From contig DASXZD010000018.1 of the NCBI GenBank assembly GCA_036502085.1, positions 1-64,000 on the forward strand: a stretch of DNA of 64,000 nucleotides. The letters are read 5' to 3'. The notes below the pieces were generated by a model. It worked only from the letters and a program-made list of their open reading frames with translations, made no database searches and was not told where the DNA came from. The DNA is from PALSA-505 sp036502085. Lineage in GTDB: Bacteria > Actinomycetota > Actinomycetes > Streptosporangiales > Streptosporangiaceae. The translations under genes and the position numbers were made by a program. Positions 8,140 to 17,694 of this stretch are shown here, piece by piece (position 1 is the stretch's first letter; each line of letters opens with the position of its first letter).

Positions 8140-9330
8140 GCCAGCGGTGCCGAACAGCTCGGCGTTGTGCTCGCCCGCCGCGGGCGGCGGCGCGGTCGCG
8201 GCCGGGCCGAAGCTGTCGAACCTGGCCGGGGTGCGGACCAGCCGGACGCTGTCCGCCCCGGCGCCGACGGTCATCGCCAGCTCGTTCTCCTCGAACAGTG
8301 CCGTGCCGACCACCTGCTTCCAGCTGTACGCCAGCGTCGCCATCAGCCCGGCTGCCTGCAGCAGACCGACCCACTCCGCCGCCGGCCTGGCCGCCAGCGC
8401 CGACTCCAGCTCGGCCTTGAGCTCGTCGAAGTTGACCGACCGCAGCCGCTGATCGGCGAATCGCTCGTCGGCCGCCAGTTCCGGCCGGCCGATCACCTCG
8501 GTCAGCCGCTGCCAGTGCCTGGGCAGGTAGGCCGACAGCACCAGGAAGCCGTCGGCGGCGCGGAACGTCTCGGACGGCTGCGCCGCGAACGCCGTCCCCT
8601 TGCGCCTGCGCCGCGCCCCGCCGCCCTCCGTCCCGCTGCCCGCGGCTCCGGCAGGCTCCTTGTTCAAATGCAGCGTGAGCTGGTTCGCCTGCAAGCTGAT
8701 CGCGACGTCGTACATCGCCACCCGGACGACGTCCGCGACCCCGTGCCGCTCCCGGTTGAGCACCGCGGCCAGCACCGCCTGGGCGAACACGTGCCCGCTA
8801 GCCCCGTCGACGAGCTGGAACGGGATCAGCTGCGGCCCGCCGTCGGCGGTGCGCAGCCCCGTCGTCATGCCTGCCTCGGCCTGCACCAGCAGGTCCAGCC
8901 CGGGCCGCCCGCTCGCAGGTCCGTTGCCGCCGTAGGCCGAAAGCCGCGCGTAGATCACCCGCGGATTGCGCTCGCGAACGACCTCCGGGCCCAGCCCGAG
9001 CTTCTCCATCACCCCCGGCCGGAACGCCTCGAGCAGCACGTCCGCGCCGTCGATCAGAGCCAGCACCTGCGCGACACCCTCGGCGGTGCCCAAGTCCACT
9101 ACGACCGACTTCTTGCCCCGGTTGTTCGGCAGGAAGTAGGCCGCCAGCGGCTTGCGGCCCGGCAGCAGGGAGATCACCCGCCGCGCCTGCTCGCCGCCCG
9201 GCGCCTCGACCTTGATCACCTCGGCGCCCAGGTCGGCCAGCACCTGCGCCGCCAGCGGCCCCGCGACGTTCTGCGTGAAATCCAGTACCCGGTACCCGTC
9301 CATGGGCCGGGGAGCGTCCGGAGCCGGCAT
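8065..9330 (-). CDS. CaiB/BaiF-type CoA transferase (family III)
   Basis: 421 aa. Starts MPAPDAPRPMDGYRVLDFTQ with GGAAGGGTG upstream; an in-frame ATG at 9303 is a less likely start. Class III signatures are GPLAAQVLADLGAEVIKVE, NNRGKKSVVVDL, and GLDLLVQAEAGMTTG with the position of the catalytic Asp. The enzyme moves CoA between carboxylic acids. A Gly/Ala/Arg-rich insert lies near residue 225. The C-terminal about 25 residues are low complexity and overlap the 3' end of the 6997 gene, which suggests a stop-codon shift lengthened one of the two proteins. Confidence 0.9.
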   Translation of the reverse strand: MPAPDAPRPMDGYRVLDFTQNVAGPLAAQVLADLGAEVIKVEAPGGEQARRVISLLPGRKPLAAYFLPNNRGKKSVVVDLGTAEGVAQVLALIDGADVLLEAFRPGVMEKLGLGPEVVRERNPRVIYARLSAYGGNGPASGRPGLDLLVQAEAGMTTGLRTADGGPQLIPFQLVDGASGHVFAQAVLAAVLNRERHGVADVVRVAMYDVAISLQANQLTLHLNKEPAGAAGSGTEGGGARRRRKGTAFAAQPSETFRAADGFLVLSAYLPRHWQRLTEVIGRPELAADERFADQRLRSVNFDELKAELESALAARPAAEWVGLLQAAGLMATLAYSWKQVVGTALFEENELAMTVGAGADSVRLVRTPARFDSFGPAATAPPPAAGEHNAELFGTAGLLGGGPPQRRPDGVDGMDGAAAGA

Positions 9331-9588
9331 CGAACACCCTTCCCGCGGCGGAGTCCCTACCAGGCCAAGCAGACCGGCTGCACGCCGTAAAGGCAAGATT
9401 TTTCCGAACGGTTCCACCGGGACTCTCCCGCCACCCGCCCCGCTGCCCGGCCAGCCGCCGCCCAATCCCGCCGCGGCCGCCCCGGTGCGCCGGCCGGCCC
9501 TGCGGTCGTCAGCCGGCCCTGCGGGCAGCCGCCGGAAGGCTCCTGGGCCACAATGGGCGGGCCATGCAGGTTCAGCGAGGAGCGTGAC

Positions 9589-10506
9589 GTGAGAGTTCTC
9601 GTGGTGGGAGCCGGAGCCACCGGCGGGTACTTCGGCGGCCGGCTGGCCGACGCGGGCCGGGACGTCACCTTCCTGGTCCGGCCCAAGCGCGCCGCGCAGC
9701 TCGGCGCCGACGGCCTGCAGATCGTCAGCGAGCACGGGGATCTCACGATTGCGCCGCGGCTGGTCGTGCCGGGAGAGGTCGGCGGCGGCTACGGCCTGGT
9801 GCTGCTCGCGGTCAAGTCCTACGCCCTGGCCCGCGCCATCGAAGACTTCGCCCCCGCCGTCGGCCCGGACACGCTGATCCTGCCGTTCCTGAACGGCATG
9901 GCGCACATCGATGTGCTGTCGGCCAGGTTCGGCACAGGCAGGGTGCTCGGCGGCACGTGCATCGTGGCCGCCACGCTGGACGAGACCGGCCGCGTGCTGC
10001 AGCTGGCCGGCTTCCAGGCCATCGGCTACGGCGACCGCGCCGACCCCGAATCCGCCGGTGTCCGCGCCCTCGACCCCGTCCTGCAGGGCGCCGGGTTCGA
10101 CGCCAGGCGCTCGGCCGAGATCGACCTGGAAATGTGGGGGAAATGGGTCGCGCTGGCCGCGCTCGGCGCCACCACCTGCCTGATGCGGGGCACCGTCGGC
10201 CAGGTCATGGCCGCCCCCGGCGGCCAGCGCTTCACCGAAGACGTGCTGGCCGAATGCGCCGCCGTCGCCGCGGCATCCGGCTACCCGATGCGCGCGGCCT
10301 CGCTCGACTGGATGCGCGCCAGGATGACCGAGGCAGGCTCGTCGTTCGCCTCGTCCATGTACCGCGACCTCATCGCGGGCGGCCCGATCGAAGCCGACCA
10401 GATCATCGGCGACTTCGCCGCCCGCGGCCGGGCCGCCGGCGTGCCCGTGCCGCTCCTCAGCCTGGCCTACACCCACCTGTCGGTCTACCAGCAATCGCTG
10501 GCGTAG
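9589..10506 (+). CDS. 2-dehydropantoate 2-reductase family (ketopantoate reductase)
   Basis: 305 aa from GTG 9589, with GAGGAG 6 nt upstream; this start puts the dinucleotide motif GAGATGG at residue 7 as in the family. The substrate-side features GKWVALAALGATTCL and the C-terminal domain with EADQI (Glu of the PanE active site region) are present. NADPH-dependent reduction of ketopantoate in pantothenate synthesis is the founding activity. Many actinomycete paralogues act on other 2-oxo acids, so I do not assign panE. It diverges from the CoA transferase. Confidence 0.88.
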   Translation: MRVLVVGAGATGGYFGGRLADAGRDVTFLVRPKRAAQLGADGLQIVSEHGDLTIAPRLVVPGEVGGGYGLVLLAVKSYALARAIEDFAPAVGPDTLILPFLNGMAHIDVLSARFGTGRVLGGTCIVAATLDETGRVLQLAGFQAIGYGDRADPESAGVRALDPVLQGAGFDARRSAEIDLEMWGKWVALAALGATTCLMRGTVGQVMAAPGGQRFTEDVLAECAAVAAASGYPMRAASLDWMRARMTEAGSSFASSMYRDLIAGGPIEADQIIGDFAARGRAAGVPVPLLSLAYTHLSVYQQSLA

Positions 10507-10520
10507 CTCTGTCGAGCCGG

Positions 10521-11396
10521 TCAGCCGCGGCCCGGCGTAAGGCCGAGCTCGCCGGCGGCCTGCTCGAGCGCGGCGAGATGCTCGCCCACGTCGGCGAACC
10601 CGGCGTCCATGGTGCTGACCGACACGTGGCTGGCCCCGGCCCGCCGCCAGCCGTCGGCCTTGGCCAAGAACCCGGCGGTGTCGGCTGTCCAGCTGATCCG
10701 GCCCTCCATGCCGATGGCGGCGGGATCGCGGCCCGCGGCCACCGCCGCCTCCTCGACGACGGCCCGGGCGGCGTCGAGCCGCGGCCCCGGCGGCACCTGC
10801 GGAAACCAGCCGTCACCGAGCCGCCCGGCCCGCTGGTAAGCGGCCGTCGAGTGCGCGCCAAACCAGACCGGGATCGGCCGCTGCACCGGCAGCGGGGCCA
10901 GGCCCGCGCCGGTGACCTGCTCGCTGTCGCCGTCGAAGGTGACGCTCCGCTCGGTCCACAGCCGGCGCAGCAGCGCGACCTGCTCGTCCGCGCGGCGCCC
11001 CCGGGTGCTGAAGTCCTTGCCCAGCGCCTCGTACTCGACCCGGTTCCAGCCGAGCCCGATGCCGAGCCGCAGCCTGCCGCCGCTGAGCAGATCTACCTCG
11101 GCGGCCTGCTTGGCGACCAGCGCGGTCTGCCGCTGCGGCAGGATGATGATCCCGGTGACCAGCTCCAGCCGGGTCAGCGCGGCCAGGTAGCCAAACAGCA
11201 CCAGCGGCTCGTGGAACGCGGAGCTGATGTCGTACGGGCCGCTCCAGTCCTTGTGCACCGCCGGGTCCGCGCCCAGCACGTGGTCGTAGGCCATCACGTG
11301 GCGGTAGCCCAGCTCCTCGACCCGCTCCGCGTATGCTCGTACCGCGGCCGGGTCCGGGCCGATCTCGGTCTGCGGGAACACGACACCGACCTGCAT
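10521..11396 (-). CDS. LLM-class F420-dependent oxidoreductase
   Basis: 291 aa, a luciferase-like TIM barrel. Family marks are MQVGVVFPQTEIGPD, HVMAYDHVLGADP, the LVTGIIILPQRQ strand, SGGRLRLGIGLGWNRVEYEA, and GRLGDGWFPQ near the end. Such proteins carry hydride between F420H2 (or FMNH2) and a small-molecule substrate; the substrate is unknown. It lies 42 bp downstream of a second LLM gene on the same strand, so the two are probably co-transcribed. The gap holds two copies of a 15-bp repeat (11411-11440). Confidence 0.88.
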   Translation of the reverse strand: MQVGVVFPQTEIGPDPAAVRAYAERVEELGYRHVMAYDHVLGADPAVHKDWSGPYDISSAFHEPLVLFGYLAALTRLELVTGIIILPQRQTALVAKQAAEVDLLSGGRLRLGIGLGWNRVEYEALGKDFSTRGRRADEQVALLRRLWTERSVTFDGDSEQVTGAGLAPLPVQRPIPVWFGAHSTAAYQRAGRLGDGWFPQVPPGPRLDAARAVVEEAAVAAGRDPAAIGMEGRISWTADTAGFLAKADGWRRAGASHVSVSTMDAGFADVGEHLAALEQAAGELGLTPGRG

Positions 11397-11438
11397 GCGC
11401 TCACTCCCTGTTTCGCTGACGGTTGTTTCGCTGACGGT

Positions 11439-12305
11439 TCAGATCTGCAGATCGCCGACCGCCGCGGCTAGGCCGGCCAGCTCGTCGCGCCAGGAGCCCG
11501 GTACCGCCATCGGGCGGACGACGAACTTTGACATCCCGACGGCGATGAAGGCCGCCAACGCGGCGCGCAGCTCACCGTAGCCGACCGGCACCAGCGCGCG
11601 CGGGTCGACGCCGCGGCTGCGGGTCCGCGCGGTCAGCGCCGCCAGCTGCCGCTCGTCCAGCGGCCGGTGCGTGTACCCGATGCTGATGCCGAAGTGCTCA
11701 GGATCGACGCTCCGGCCCGCCTCCCGCGCGGCGTCGTTGATCGCCGACCGAGCCGCGCTGGCCTCGCCGGGAGTGCAGGCGGCGCCGAGCCAGCCGTCGG
11801 CCAGGCGGCCGCACCGGGCCAGCGACGCCGGGGCCAGGCCGCCGAGCCAGACCTCCAGCGGATCCTGGACCGGCCGCGGCGAGACCGTGATCCCGTCCAC
11901 CGCCTCGCCCGCCCACCAGCGCCGCAGCCGGGGGAGGGTTTGCTCGATGGCGGCGCTCCGCTCGGCCACCGGGACGCCGATCGCGTCTCGTTCGGGTCCG
12001 TAGGCCAGGCCGGGCACGAAGGTGAGCAGCAGCCGCCCGCGCGAGGCGACGTCCAGGCTGGCGAGCGCCTTGGCCAGCCTGACCTCGTGCCGCCCGGGGA
12101 TCAGCATCGTCGCGCCGAGCTTGATCTTCGGATTGAGCTGCGCCGCGGTCGCCAGCGCGATCAGCGGGTCGGGGCCAGGTCCGGTGAGCACTTCGGACAC
12201 CCATAGCGAGTCGAAGCGCAGCTCGGCCAGCGCCGCGACGAGCGCCGCGAACTCGTCCGCGGGCAGACCGGCCTGCCCGGCGCCGACCGCGATGCGGATC
12301 TTCAC
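11439..12305 (-). CDS. LLM-class flavin/F420-dependent oxidoreductase
   Basis: 288 aa. Luciferase-like barrel with MKIRIAVGAGQAGLPADEF, SLWVSEVLTGPGPDPL, KLGATMLIPGRHEVRLAKAL and RCGRLADGWLGAACTPGE. It resembles a TIGR03854-like LLM subfamily, but that is a judgement from pattern only. It is the first gene of an LLM pair and follows the DsbA gene by 19 bp, so three genes (DsbA, LLM, LLM) may form one transcript. The stop codon lies in a 15-bp tandem repeat. Confidence 0.85.
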   Translation of the reverse strand: MKIRIAVGAGQAGLPADEFAALVAALAELRFDSLWVSEVLTGPGPDPLIALATAAQLNPKIKLGATMLIPGRHEVRLAKALASLDVASRGRLLLTFVPGLAYGPERDAIGVPVAERSAAIEQTLPRLRRWWAGEAVDGITVSPRPVQDPLEVWLGGLAPASLARCGRLADGWLGAACTPGEASAARSAINDAAREAGRSVDPEHFGISIGYTHRPLDERQLAALTARTRSRGVDPRALVPVGYGELRAALAAFIAVGMSKFVVRPMAVPGSWRDELAGLAAAVGDLQI

Positions 12306-12324
12306 CGGCCCGTCCGCCCGGCCA

Positions 12325-12978
12325 TCAGGACGCCGCCGCCTCGGCCGCCTCGGCCCAGGCGCGCTCCAGCGTCTGCGCGATGAGCTCGGCCGACTGCGCG
12401 CCGGAGATCCCGTACCGGCGGTCGATTACGAACAGCGGCACCGCCTGGGCGCCCAGCATTCCGGCCATCGCCTCGTCGGTGTCGACCGCGTCGCCGTATT
12501 CCTCGCTGGCCAGCACCCGCTGAACGTCGTCGCGGTCAAGCCCCGCCTCGACGGCCAGCTCGGTCAGCGACGCGTGATCGAAGATCGAAGCCTGCTCGGT
12601 GAAGTAGCCGCGGTGCAGCCGCTCGGCCAGCTCGGCCTGCCGCCCGCGGTCCTTGGCCAGCTGCAGCAGCCGGTGCGCGTCCCGCGTGTTGCCGCTGCGC
12701 AGCCGGTCCAGCCGGAACTCCAGGCCGTCTTCGGCTGCCCGCTGCTCCATCTCCCGCTGCGCCTGGTCCGCCTGCGCGGCGGTCATCCCGTACTTGCTGG
12801 CCAGCAGCTCGACCGTCGGCGTCGTCACCCCGGACGCCGCGTCCGGATCGAGCTCGAACGAGCGGTACACCACGGTGACCTCATCACGGTGCCCGAACGA
12901 CTCCAGCGCCCGCTCGAAGCGCCGCTTGCCGAGGTAACACCACGGGCACACCGGATCCGACCAGATCTCCACCTGCAT
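12325..12978 (-). CDS. DsbA family oxidoreductase, FrnE-like
   Basis: 217 aa starting MQVEIWSDPVCPWCYLGKRR, so the redox motif CPWC is C11-C14. The long helical insert (KYGMTAAQADQAQREMEQRA) and LFVIDRRYGISGAQ, with its cis-Pro region VPLFV, are typical of the FrnE/polyketide-synthesis subgroup. It has no signal peptide, so it is probably cytoplasmic, acting as a thiol-disulfide or glutathione-S-transferase-like kappa enzyme. The start follows GGGGCGGGT. It leads the run of LLM genes. Confidence 0.9.
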   Translation of the reverse strand: MQVEIWSDPVCPWCYLGKRRFERALESFGHRDEVTVVYRSFELDPDAASGVTTPTVELLASKYGMTAAQADQAQREMEQRAAEDGLEFRLDRLRSGNTRDAHRLLQLAKDRGRQAELAERLHRGYFTEQASIFDHASLTELAVEAGLDRDDVQRVLASEEYGDAVDTDEAMAGMLGAQAVPLFVIDRRYGISGAQSAELIAQTLERAWAEAAEAAAS

Positions 12979-13045
12979 ACCCGCCCCAACACCCCGCCCG
13001 CCCGATCCCTTCCGCGCAAGCCCTTGCGCCCAGTCAGCCCTCGCC

Positions 13046-13079
13046 CGAAGGGCGTCGATGTGCGGTTTGCTGCCCTTCG
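13046..13079. repeat. dispersed repeat, copy A (core GTCGATGTGCGGTTTGC)
   Basis: The core at 13054-13070 is flanked by perfect 8-bp complementary arms CGAAGGGC and GCCCTTCG. It sits in the divergent gap between the DsbA and amidohydrolase genes. Related cores occur at 14829, 14861 and, inverted, at 51069. Confidence 0.8.
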
Positions 13080-13171
13080 ACCGGGAGGGTCTCCCGCCGC
13101 TCGTGGACCGGCTGCTCCCGGCGGGCAGGCTGCTCGGGCGCGGCTCGCTGCGCCGGTGGACAATCGGAGGC

Positions 13172-14767
13172 GTGACCTCACGGATTCTGTTTCGCGGCGG
13201 GCTGGTGGCCGACGGGATCGGCAGCACGACCCGGCTCGCCGACGTGCTGATCGACGGGCCGCTGATCGCCTCGATTGACCAGCGCGCCCCGGTCCCGGCC
13301 GACGCCTCCCGCCCGTCCCCGGCCTCGTCTGACCCTGCCGTCCCGGCCGACTGCGAGGTGATTGACCTGGCCCCGGGCAGCGTGGTCTGCCCGGGTTTCA
13401 TCGACGCGCACGCGCATGCCGAAGGCCAGCTGCTGACCGACGGCCGCCTCGACGGAGCGCTCGCCCAGGGCGTGACCACGCTGGTCGTCGGCCAGGACGG
13501 GCAGTCGTGGATCGGCGCCACCGAAGCCACTGCGGGCTACCTCAGCCGGTACTTCGCCCCGGTCAACGGCGCGCTCGAGCCGGCCCGTGACCTGAGCGTC
13601 GCCGCCTACTGTGCTGAAGTCTCCGGACGCCTGACGCAGAACGTCGCCGTCCTCGCCTCCCAGGGCACGATCAGGCACAACGTGGTCGGCATGAAGCCCG
13701 GTCCGCTCGACCCCGGGGAGCGGGCGGCCGCGCGGCGCCAGCTGGAAGAAGCGCTGGCGGACGGCGCGGTCGGGCTGTCCAGCGGCCTGGACTATCTGCC
13801 CAGCAGGCTCGGCAGCATCCCCGAAGTCGCCGACCTGGCCCGGCCGCTGGCCGCGGCGGGCCGCCCGTATGTGTCGCACCTGCGCGGCTACGGCCCGGAT
13901 GTGCGGGCCGGCCTGGAGGAGCTGACGGCCGTCGGTCACCAGGCCGGCGTCCGGGTGCACGCCAGCCACCTGTGGGGCACGCCGGCCGACATCGAGGCGG
14001 GCTTCGGGTCGGCCGAAGCCGCGGGCGTCGCCATCACCTGCGACATGTATCCCTACCGCAAGTCCAGCACGATCATGGCGGCGCTGCTGCTCCCCGCCGA
14101 GCTGCAGGCGGCCGGGCTTGAGCACACGCTCGCCGCGCTGGCCGACCCCCGGTCGCGTGCCGAACTGCTGACGGGGCCGAAGCTCGCTGAGGACTACCTG
14201 CGCAACGTCTTCCTGGGCTGCCTGCCGGCCGGCTCCGCGCAGTTCGCCGGGCTCACGATCACCGAGGCGGCGCGGCGCAGCGGGCAGCCGGCCGGGGAGT
14301 GGCTGCTCGACCTGCTGGCCCGCGCCGAGCTCAACGTCGGCGGTCACCTCGACCGGCCCGAGCTCACCGATGCGGACCTGGCCTGGGTGACGTCCGACCA
14401 CCGGCACTGCGCCGGCTCGGACGGCATCTACATGGGGCAGCACCCGCACCCCCGCGGTTACGGAGCGTTTGCCCGGCTCGCCGGGCAGTACGCCGCGGAC
14501 GGATCCGGCGCCGGGTACCAGCGGCTGGCCCGGCACTGCGCGGCCAACGCGGCCGACGCTTACTCGCTGAGCGATCGCGGCCGGCTCGCGCCCGGCCTGG
14601 CCGCGGACATCTGCGTCATCGACCCCGGCGGGATAACCGCGCACGCCAGCTACGACGCCCCCCGCGAGCTAGCCACCGGCGTCACCCTGGTGATCGTGAA
14701 CGGTGCCGTCGTCCATCGCCCCGGCCGCCCCTCGCCCACCCGCCACCCCGGCCGGATGGTCACCTAG
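13172..14767 (+). CDS. amidohydrolase, N-acyl-D-amino-acid deacylase (D-aminoacylase) type
   Basis: 531 aa. The composite barrel begins VTSRILFRGGLVADG. Metal-site and family motifs are GFIDAHAHAEGQL (HxH), LSSGLDYLPS, VSHLRGYG, HASHLWG, ITCDMYPY, and SDHRHCAGSDGIYMGQHPHP with the late catalytic Asp. Members hydrolyse N-acyl-D-amino acids or dihydropyrimidine/hydantoin-like amides in the cytoplasm. Start GTG 13172 fits the family, but GGAGG is only 1 nt away, so the start is uncertain; a frame open upstream runs back through the dispersed repeat and looks non-coding. Confidence 0.85.
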   Translation: MTSRILFRGGLVADGIGSTTRLADVLIDGPLIASIDQRAPVPADASRPSPASSDPAVPADCEVIDLAPGSVVCPGFIDAHAHAEGQLLTDGRLDGALAQGVTTLVVGQDGQSWIGATEATAGYLSRYFAPVNGALEPARDLSVAAYCAEVSGRLTQNVAVLASQGTIRHNVVGMKPGPLDPGERAAARRQLEEALADGAVGLSSGLDYLPSRLGSIPEVADLARPLAAAGRPYVSHLRGYGPDVRAGLEELTAVGHQAGVRVHASHLWGTPADIEAGFGSAEAAGVAITCDMYPYRKSSTIMAALLLPAELQAAGLEHTLAALADPRSRAELLTGPKLAEDYLRNVFLGCLPAGSAQFAGLTITEAARRSGQPAGEWLLDLLARAELNVGGHLDRPELTDADLAWVTSDHRHCAGSDGIYMGQHPHPRGYGAFARLAGQYAADGSGAGYQRLARHCAANAADAYSLSDRGRLAPGLAADICVIDPGGITAHASYDAPRELATGVTLVIVNGAVVHRPGRPSPTRHPGRMVT

Positions 14768-14821
14768 CCGGCGTCTCCGCGGAAACGTTTCGCGCAATTG
14801 CGTGAGGGTGGGCTGGCCGCG

Positions 14822-14890
14822 GAAGGCGGTCGATGTGCGGATCAACGCCCTCAGGCGGGGGTCAATGTGCGGTTTGCCGCCCTTCCGGGC
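14822..14890. repeat. dispersed repeat, copies B1 and B2
   Basis: Two cores 32 bp apart: GTCGATGTGCGGATCAA (14829-14845) and GTCAATGTGCGGTTTGC (14861-14877). Both are flanked by short GGCG/CGCC complements. B2 supplies the last codons and the stop of the LuxR-type regulator (ending EGRQTAH). Confidence 0.75.
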
Positions 14891-17684
14891 GGCAGCCCAG
14901 GGCGTCCAGCTCAGCGCGGCCTTCATCGGCCCGGCCGGACAGCAGCATCAGCGTGCAGGCGCGCTCGAACCGGGCGTCGATCCGTTCCCAGCCGGTGACG
15001 GACCGCTCGAGCGCGTCGCGGTCGCCGTGCAGCCGCCCGGCGGCGCGGGCCAGGCAGGCTGCGGCCCAGTAGTTCTCCTGGCCCGCCGGTGCCGCGGCCG
15101 TCAGCCGTGCCGCCGCGTCCGGCAGCCCGGCCACGACGGCGACCTCGGCCGCCACCGCCCAGGCGTACGGGCGCAGCGAATGCCAGTGCGGCACGTCGTA
15201 CCAGCTCTCCGCCTCGGGGCGCAGCTCGGCGGTGGCGGCCACCGCGGCCTCGGTGCGGCCTTCGTGCAGGCAGATGCGCGCCTCGGTGAAGTCAGCGGCG
15301 GCGGCCAGGTACGTGCCGGACACCATCTCGGTGCCCTCGCCCATCAGCTCGCCGACCCGCTCCAGCCACTGCGCGTGGCCCGCCTCATCGCCGCGCAGCC
15401 CGTGCGCCAGCACCATGCCGTAGGCGGCCGAGCCCAGCCAGCGCGCGGGCGGCCGGCCGGCCCGCCGCCATGCCTCCCACATGATGGCGGCCTGCCTCAC
15501 CGCATCGTCAAACCGCCCCTGCAGCACGAGCGGGAGAATGAGCTTGCTCGCCGCCACGTGCGGCTGGCCGCTGGCGATGTCGTCGTCGCGGGCCATCTGC
15601 GCGAACGACAGGGCGTCCGGCAGGTCGCCGGCGGTGACCGCGATCGCGGTCACCATGTGGAACGCGTCGGCGATCTCGTTTCCTGCTCGCGGGTCGTGCC
15701 GGGGCAGCTGCTCCAGCAGCTGGACCCGCTCCATGTTCGCCTGGTGTGCTTCCCTGATCCGGCCGCGGTGGTCGAGCCCGACGACCACGGCGTCCAGCGC
15801 GCCGCAGATCAGTACCGGATCCCCGGCCGCCCTGGCGGCCTCCAGGGCCACGCGGGACAGCACCGGGTCGGGGACGGTCTTCTCGGGCTGCGCGGTCCAG
15901 GCGTCGGCCGCCTTCACGTAGGCCATGCCGACCGCGTCGTCGACCGGGCAGTGGCGGGCCGCGTCCTCGACCAGATGGCGCAGCCGGTCGTGCCGGATCT
16001 CCTCGGGGAAGTCTTCGGCGAACCGGTCGGCGATGGTCGCGGCGTAGGCCAGCGCCGCGGCCCGGGTGAATTTGTCGCCCGCGATCCCGGCCTGTTCCGC
16101 CGAGTCCAGCAGCAGCGTGAAGGCCGCGGCGCGGTGTCCCGAGGCCATCGCGACATCGGCCGCGGTACGCAGATCCGCGGCCGCCTCGGCGGGTGATGAC
16201 GCCAGCTCCGCGGCGGCTTCGTAGTGCTCCCGGGACTCGACCATGAACCGGTAGGCATAGGTGAGATGGCCCAGCGCCCGGGCCAGCCGGTGGCTCATCT
16301 CGCCCGGCGGGTTGACCAGCGCGGCCCGCAGGTCATCGGCAACCGGGTCGAAGTCGTCCCGCCACGGCCGGGACGTCTCGACCCGTTCCTCGAGATCCTC
16401 GGCGACGGACGTGGCCCATCGCAGGTGGGCCTCGCGGACCGCGCTCTCCTCGCCGCTGGCGGCCAGCCGGTCCAGCGCGTAGGCGCGGATGGTCTCCAGC
16501 ATCTGCCACCGGCTGCCGTCCGGGTCAGGACGGGTCAGCAGGCTCTTGTCGGTCAGCCGGCCGATCAGGTCAGCGACCATGCCCCGGTTGCCGTCCGGCC
16601 AGACGGCCACGGCGGCGTCGAGGTCGAAGCCGCCGGTGAACGCGCCGGCCCGGCGGAACATCGCCCGCTCGTCGTCGTCGAGCAGGTCATGGCTCCAGTC
16701 GATGACCGCCCGCAGCGAGCGGTGCCGCTCGTGCGGGCCGCGGCTCCCGGCGAGCAGCCGCAGGTAGTCGTCCAGGCCGGCCAGCAGGCCGTCCGCGCCC
16801 AGCGACGCGCCGCGGGCCGCGGCCAGCTCGATCGCCAGCGGCACGCCGTCCAGCCGGGTGCACACCTCGCTGAGCACCTCGGGCGAGGCGGCGAAACCAG
16901 GGTCGCAGGCCCGGGCCCTGTCCATGAACAGGGCCTCTGCCTCCGAGCCGGCGGTGCCGGATCCGTTGCCGACCAGGGACAGCGGCCGCACGGGCACCGT
17001 GCGCTCGCCCGGGATGGCCAGCCGCTCGCGGCTGGTCGCCAGGACGGTCAGGCCGGCGCAGTCGGCCATCAGCTTCTCGACGAACGAGGCCACCACCTCG
17101 AGCAGGTGCTCGCAGTTGTCGAGCACCAGCAGCGACCGGCCGCGGGACAGGTACTCGTGCAATGCCGCGTCCAGCGACTGCCCCGGCCGTTCGGTAATCC
17201 CCAGTAAAGCCGCGACCGCCTGGGTGACAAAGTTCTCGCGTACCGGCACCAGGTCAACGAACACGCTGCCGAACGGGTACTCGCCGGCCGCCGCCTCGGC
17301 GGCCCTGGCGGCCAGCCGGGTCTTGCCCACTCCGCCCGGCCCGACCAGGCTCACCACCCGCCGGTCGGCCAGCGCGGCCAGGATCGTGGCCTGCTCTCTG
17401 TCGCGGCCGATGAAGCTGGTCCTGGCGGCCGGCAGGCCGGTCACCGGCCCGGTGCCGGTCCTGGCCGACGGGATCGCGGCCACGGCCGGGGCCAGGTCGG
17501 CTAGCGCACGGCGGTCGGCCACGCCGAACTTCCGCAGCAGGGATGAGACGTGGCTCTCCACCGTACGGACCGAGATGTGCAGCCGGGAGGCGATCTGGGC
17601 GTTGCTCAGATGCCCGCCAACGGCTTCGAGTACTTCAGCCTCTCGCTGAGACATACCTGCGGAATGAGTAGGCACCACGCTCAC
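14862..17684 (-). CDS. LuxR-type HTH regulator with NB-ARC-like ATPase and TPR-like tail
   Basis: 940 aa from GTG 17684, with GGAAG 4 nt upstream. Order: an N-terminal LuxR/GerE HTH (residues about 11-65, LSNAQIASRLHISVRTVESH), a P-loop ATPase (Walker A GPGGVGKTRLA near 112; Walker B SLLVLDNCEH near 190; TSRERL sensor), a winged-helix segment (HRSLRAVIDWSHDLL), then about 500 residues of helical repeats with many Ala-rich hairpins. This matches actinobacterial AfsR/LuxR-type STAND regulators, except that the HTH is N-terminal. It is divergent from a secreted protein gene, with phased repeats between them that are its probable binding sites. Confidence 0.9.
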   Translation of the reverse strand: MSVVPTHSAGMSQREAEVLEAVGGHLSNAQIASRLHISVRTVESHVSSLLRKFGVADRRALADLAPAVAAIPSARTGTGPVTGLPAARTSFIGRDREQATILAALADRRVVSLVGPGGVGKTRLAARAAEAAAGEYPFGSVFVDLVPVRENFVTQAVAALLGITERPGQSLDAALHEYLSRGRSLLVLDNCEHLLEVVASFVEKLMADCAGLTVLATSRERLAIPGERTVPVRPLSLVGNGSGTAGSEAEALFMDRARACDPGFAASPEVLSEVCTRLDGVPLAIELAAARGASLGADGLLAGLDDYLRLLAGSRGPHERHRSLRAVIDWSHDLLDDDERAMFRRAGAFTGGFDLDAAVAVWPDGNRGMVADLIGRLTDKSLLTRPDPDGSRWQMLETIRAYALDRLAASGEESAVREAHLRWATSVAEDLEERVETSRPWRDDFDPVADDLRAALVNPPGEMSHRLARALGHLTYAYRFMVESREHYEAAAELASSPAEAAADLRTAADVAMASGHRAAAFTLLLDSAEQAGIAGDKFTRAAALAYAATIADRFAEDFPEEIRHDRLRHLVEDAARHCPVDDAVGMAYVKAADAWTAQPEKTVPDPVLSRVALEAARAAGDPVLICGALDAVVVGLDHRGRIREAHQANMERVQLLEQLPRHDPRAGNEIADAFHMVTAIAVTAGDLPDALSFAQMARDDDIASGQPHVAASKLILPLVLQGRFDDAVRQAAIMWEAWRRAGRPPARWLGSAAYGMVLAHGLRGDEAGHAQWLERVGELMGEGTEMVSGTYLAAAADFTEARICLHEGRTEAAVAATAELRPEAESWYDVPHWHSLRPYAWAVAAEVAVVAGLPDAAARLTAAAPAGQENYWAAACLARAAGRLHGDRDALERSVTGWERIDARFERACTLMLLSGRADEGRAELDALGCRPEGRQTAH

Positions 17685-17694
17685 ATGACTTCCG

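Noticed and set aside
9331..10494. Minus-strand upstream extension of the CoA-transferase frame to an 809-aa product
   Set aside because: The added part has no family pattern and is antisense to the ketopantoate reductase; the true start is 9330 with a ribosome site.
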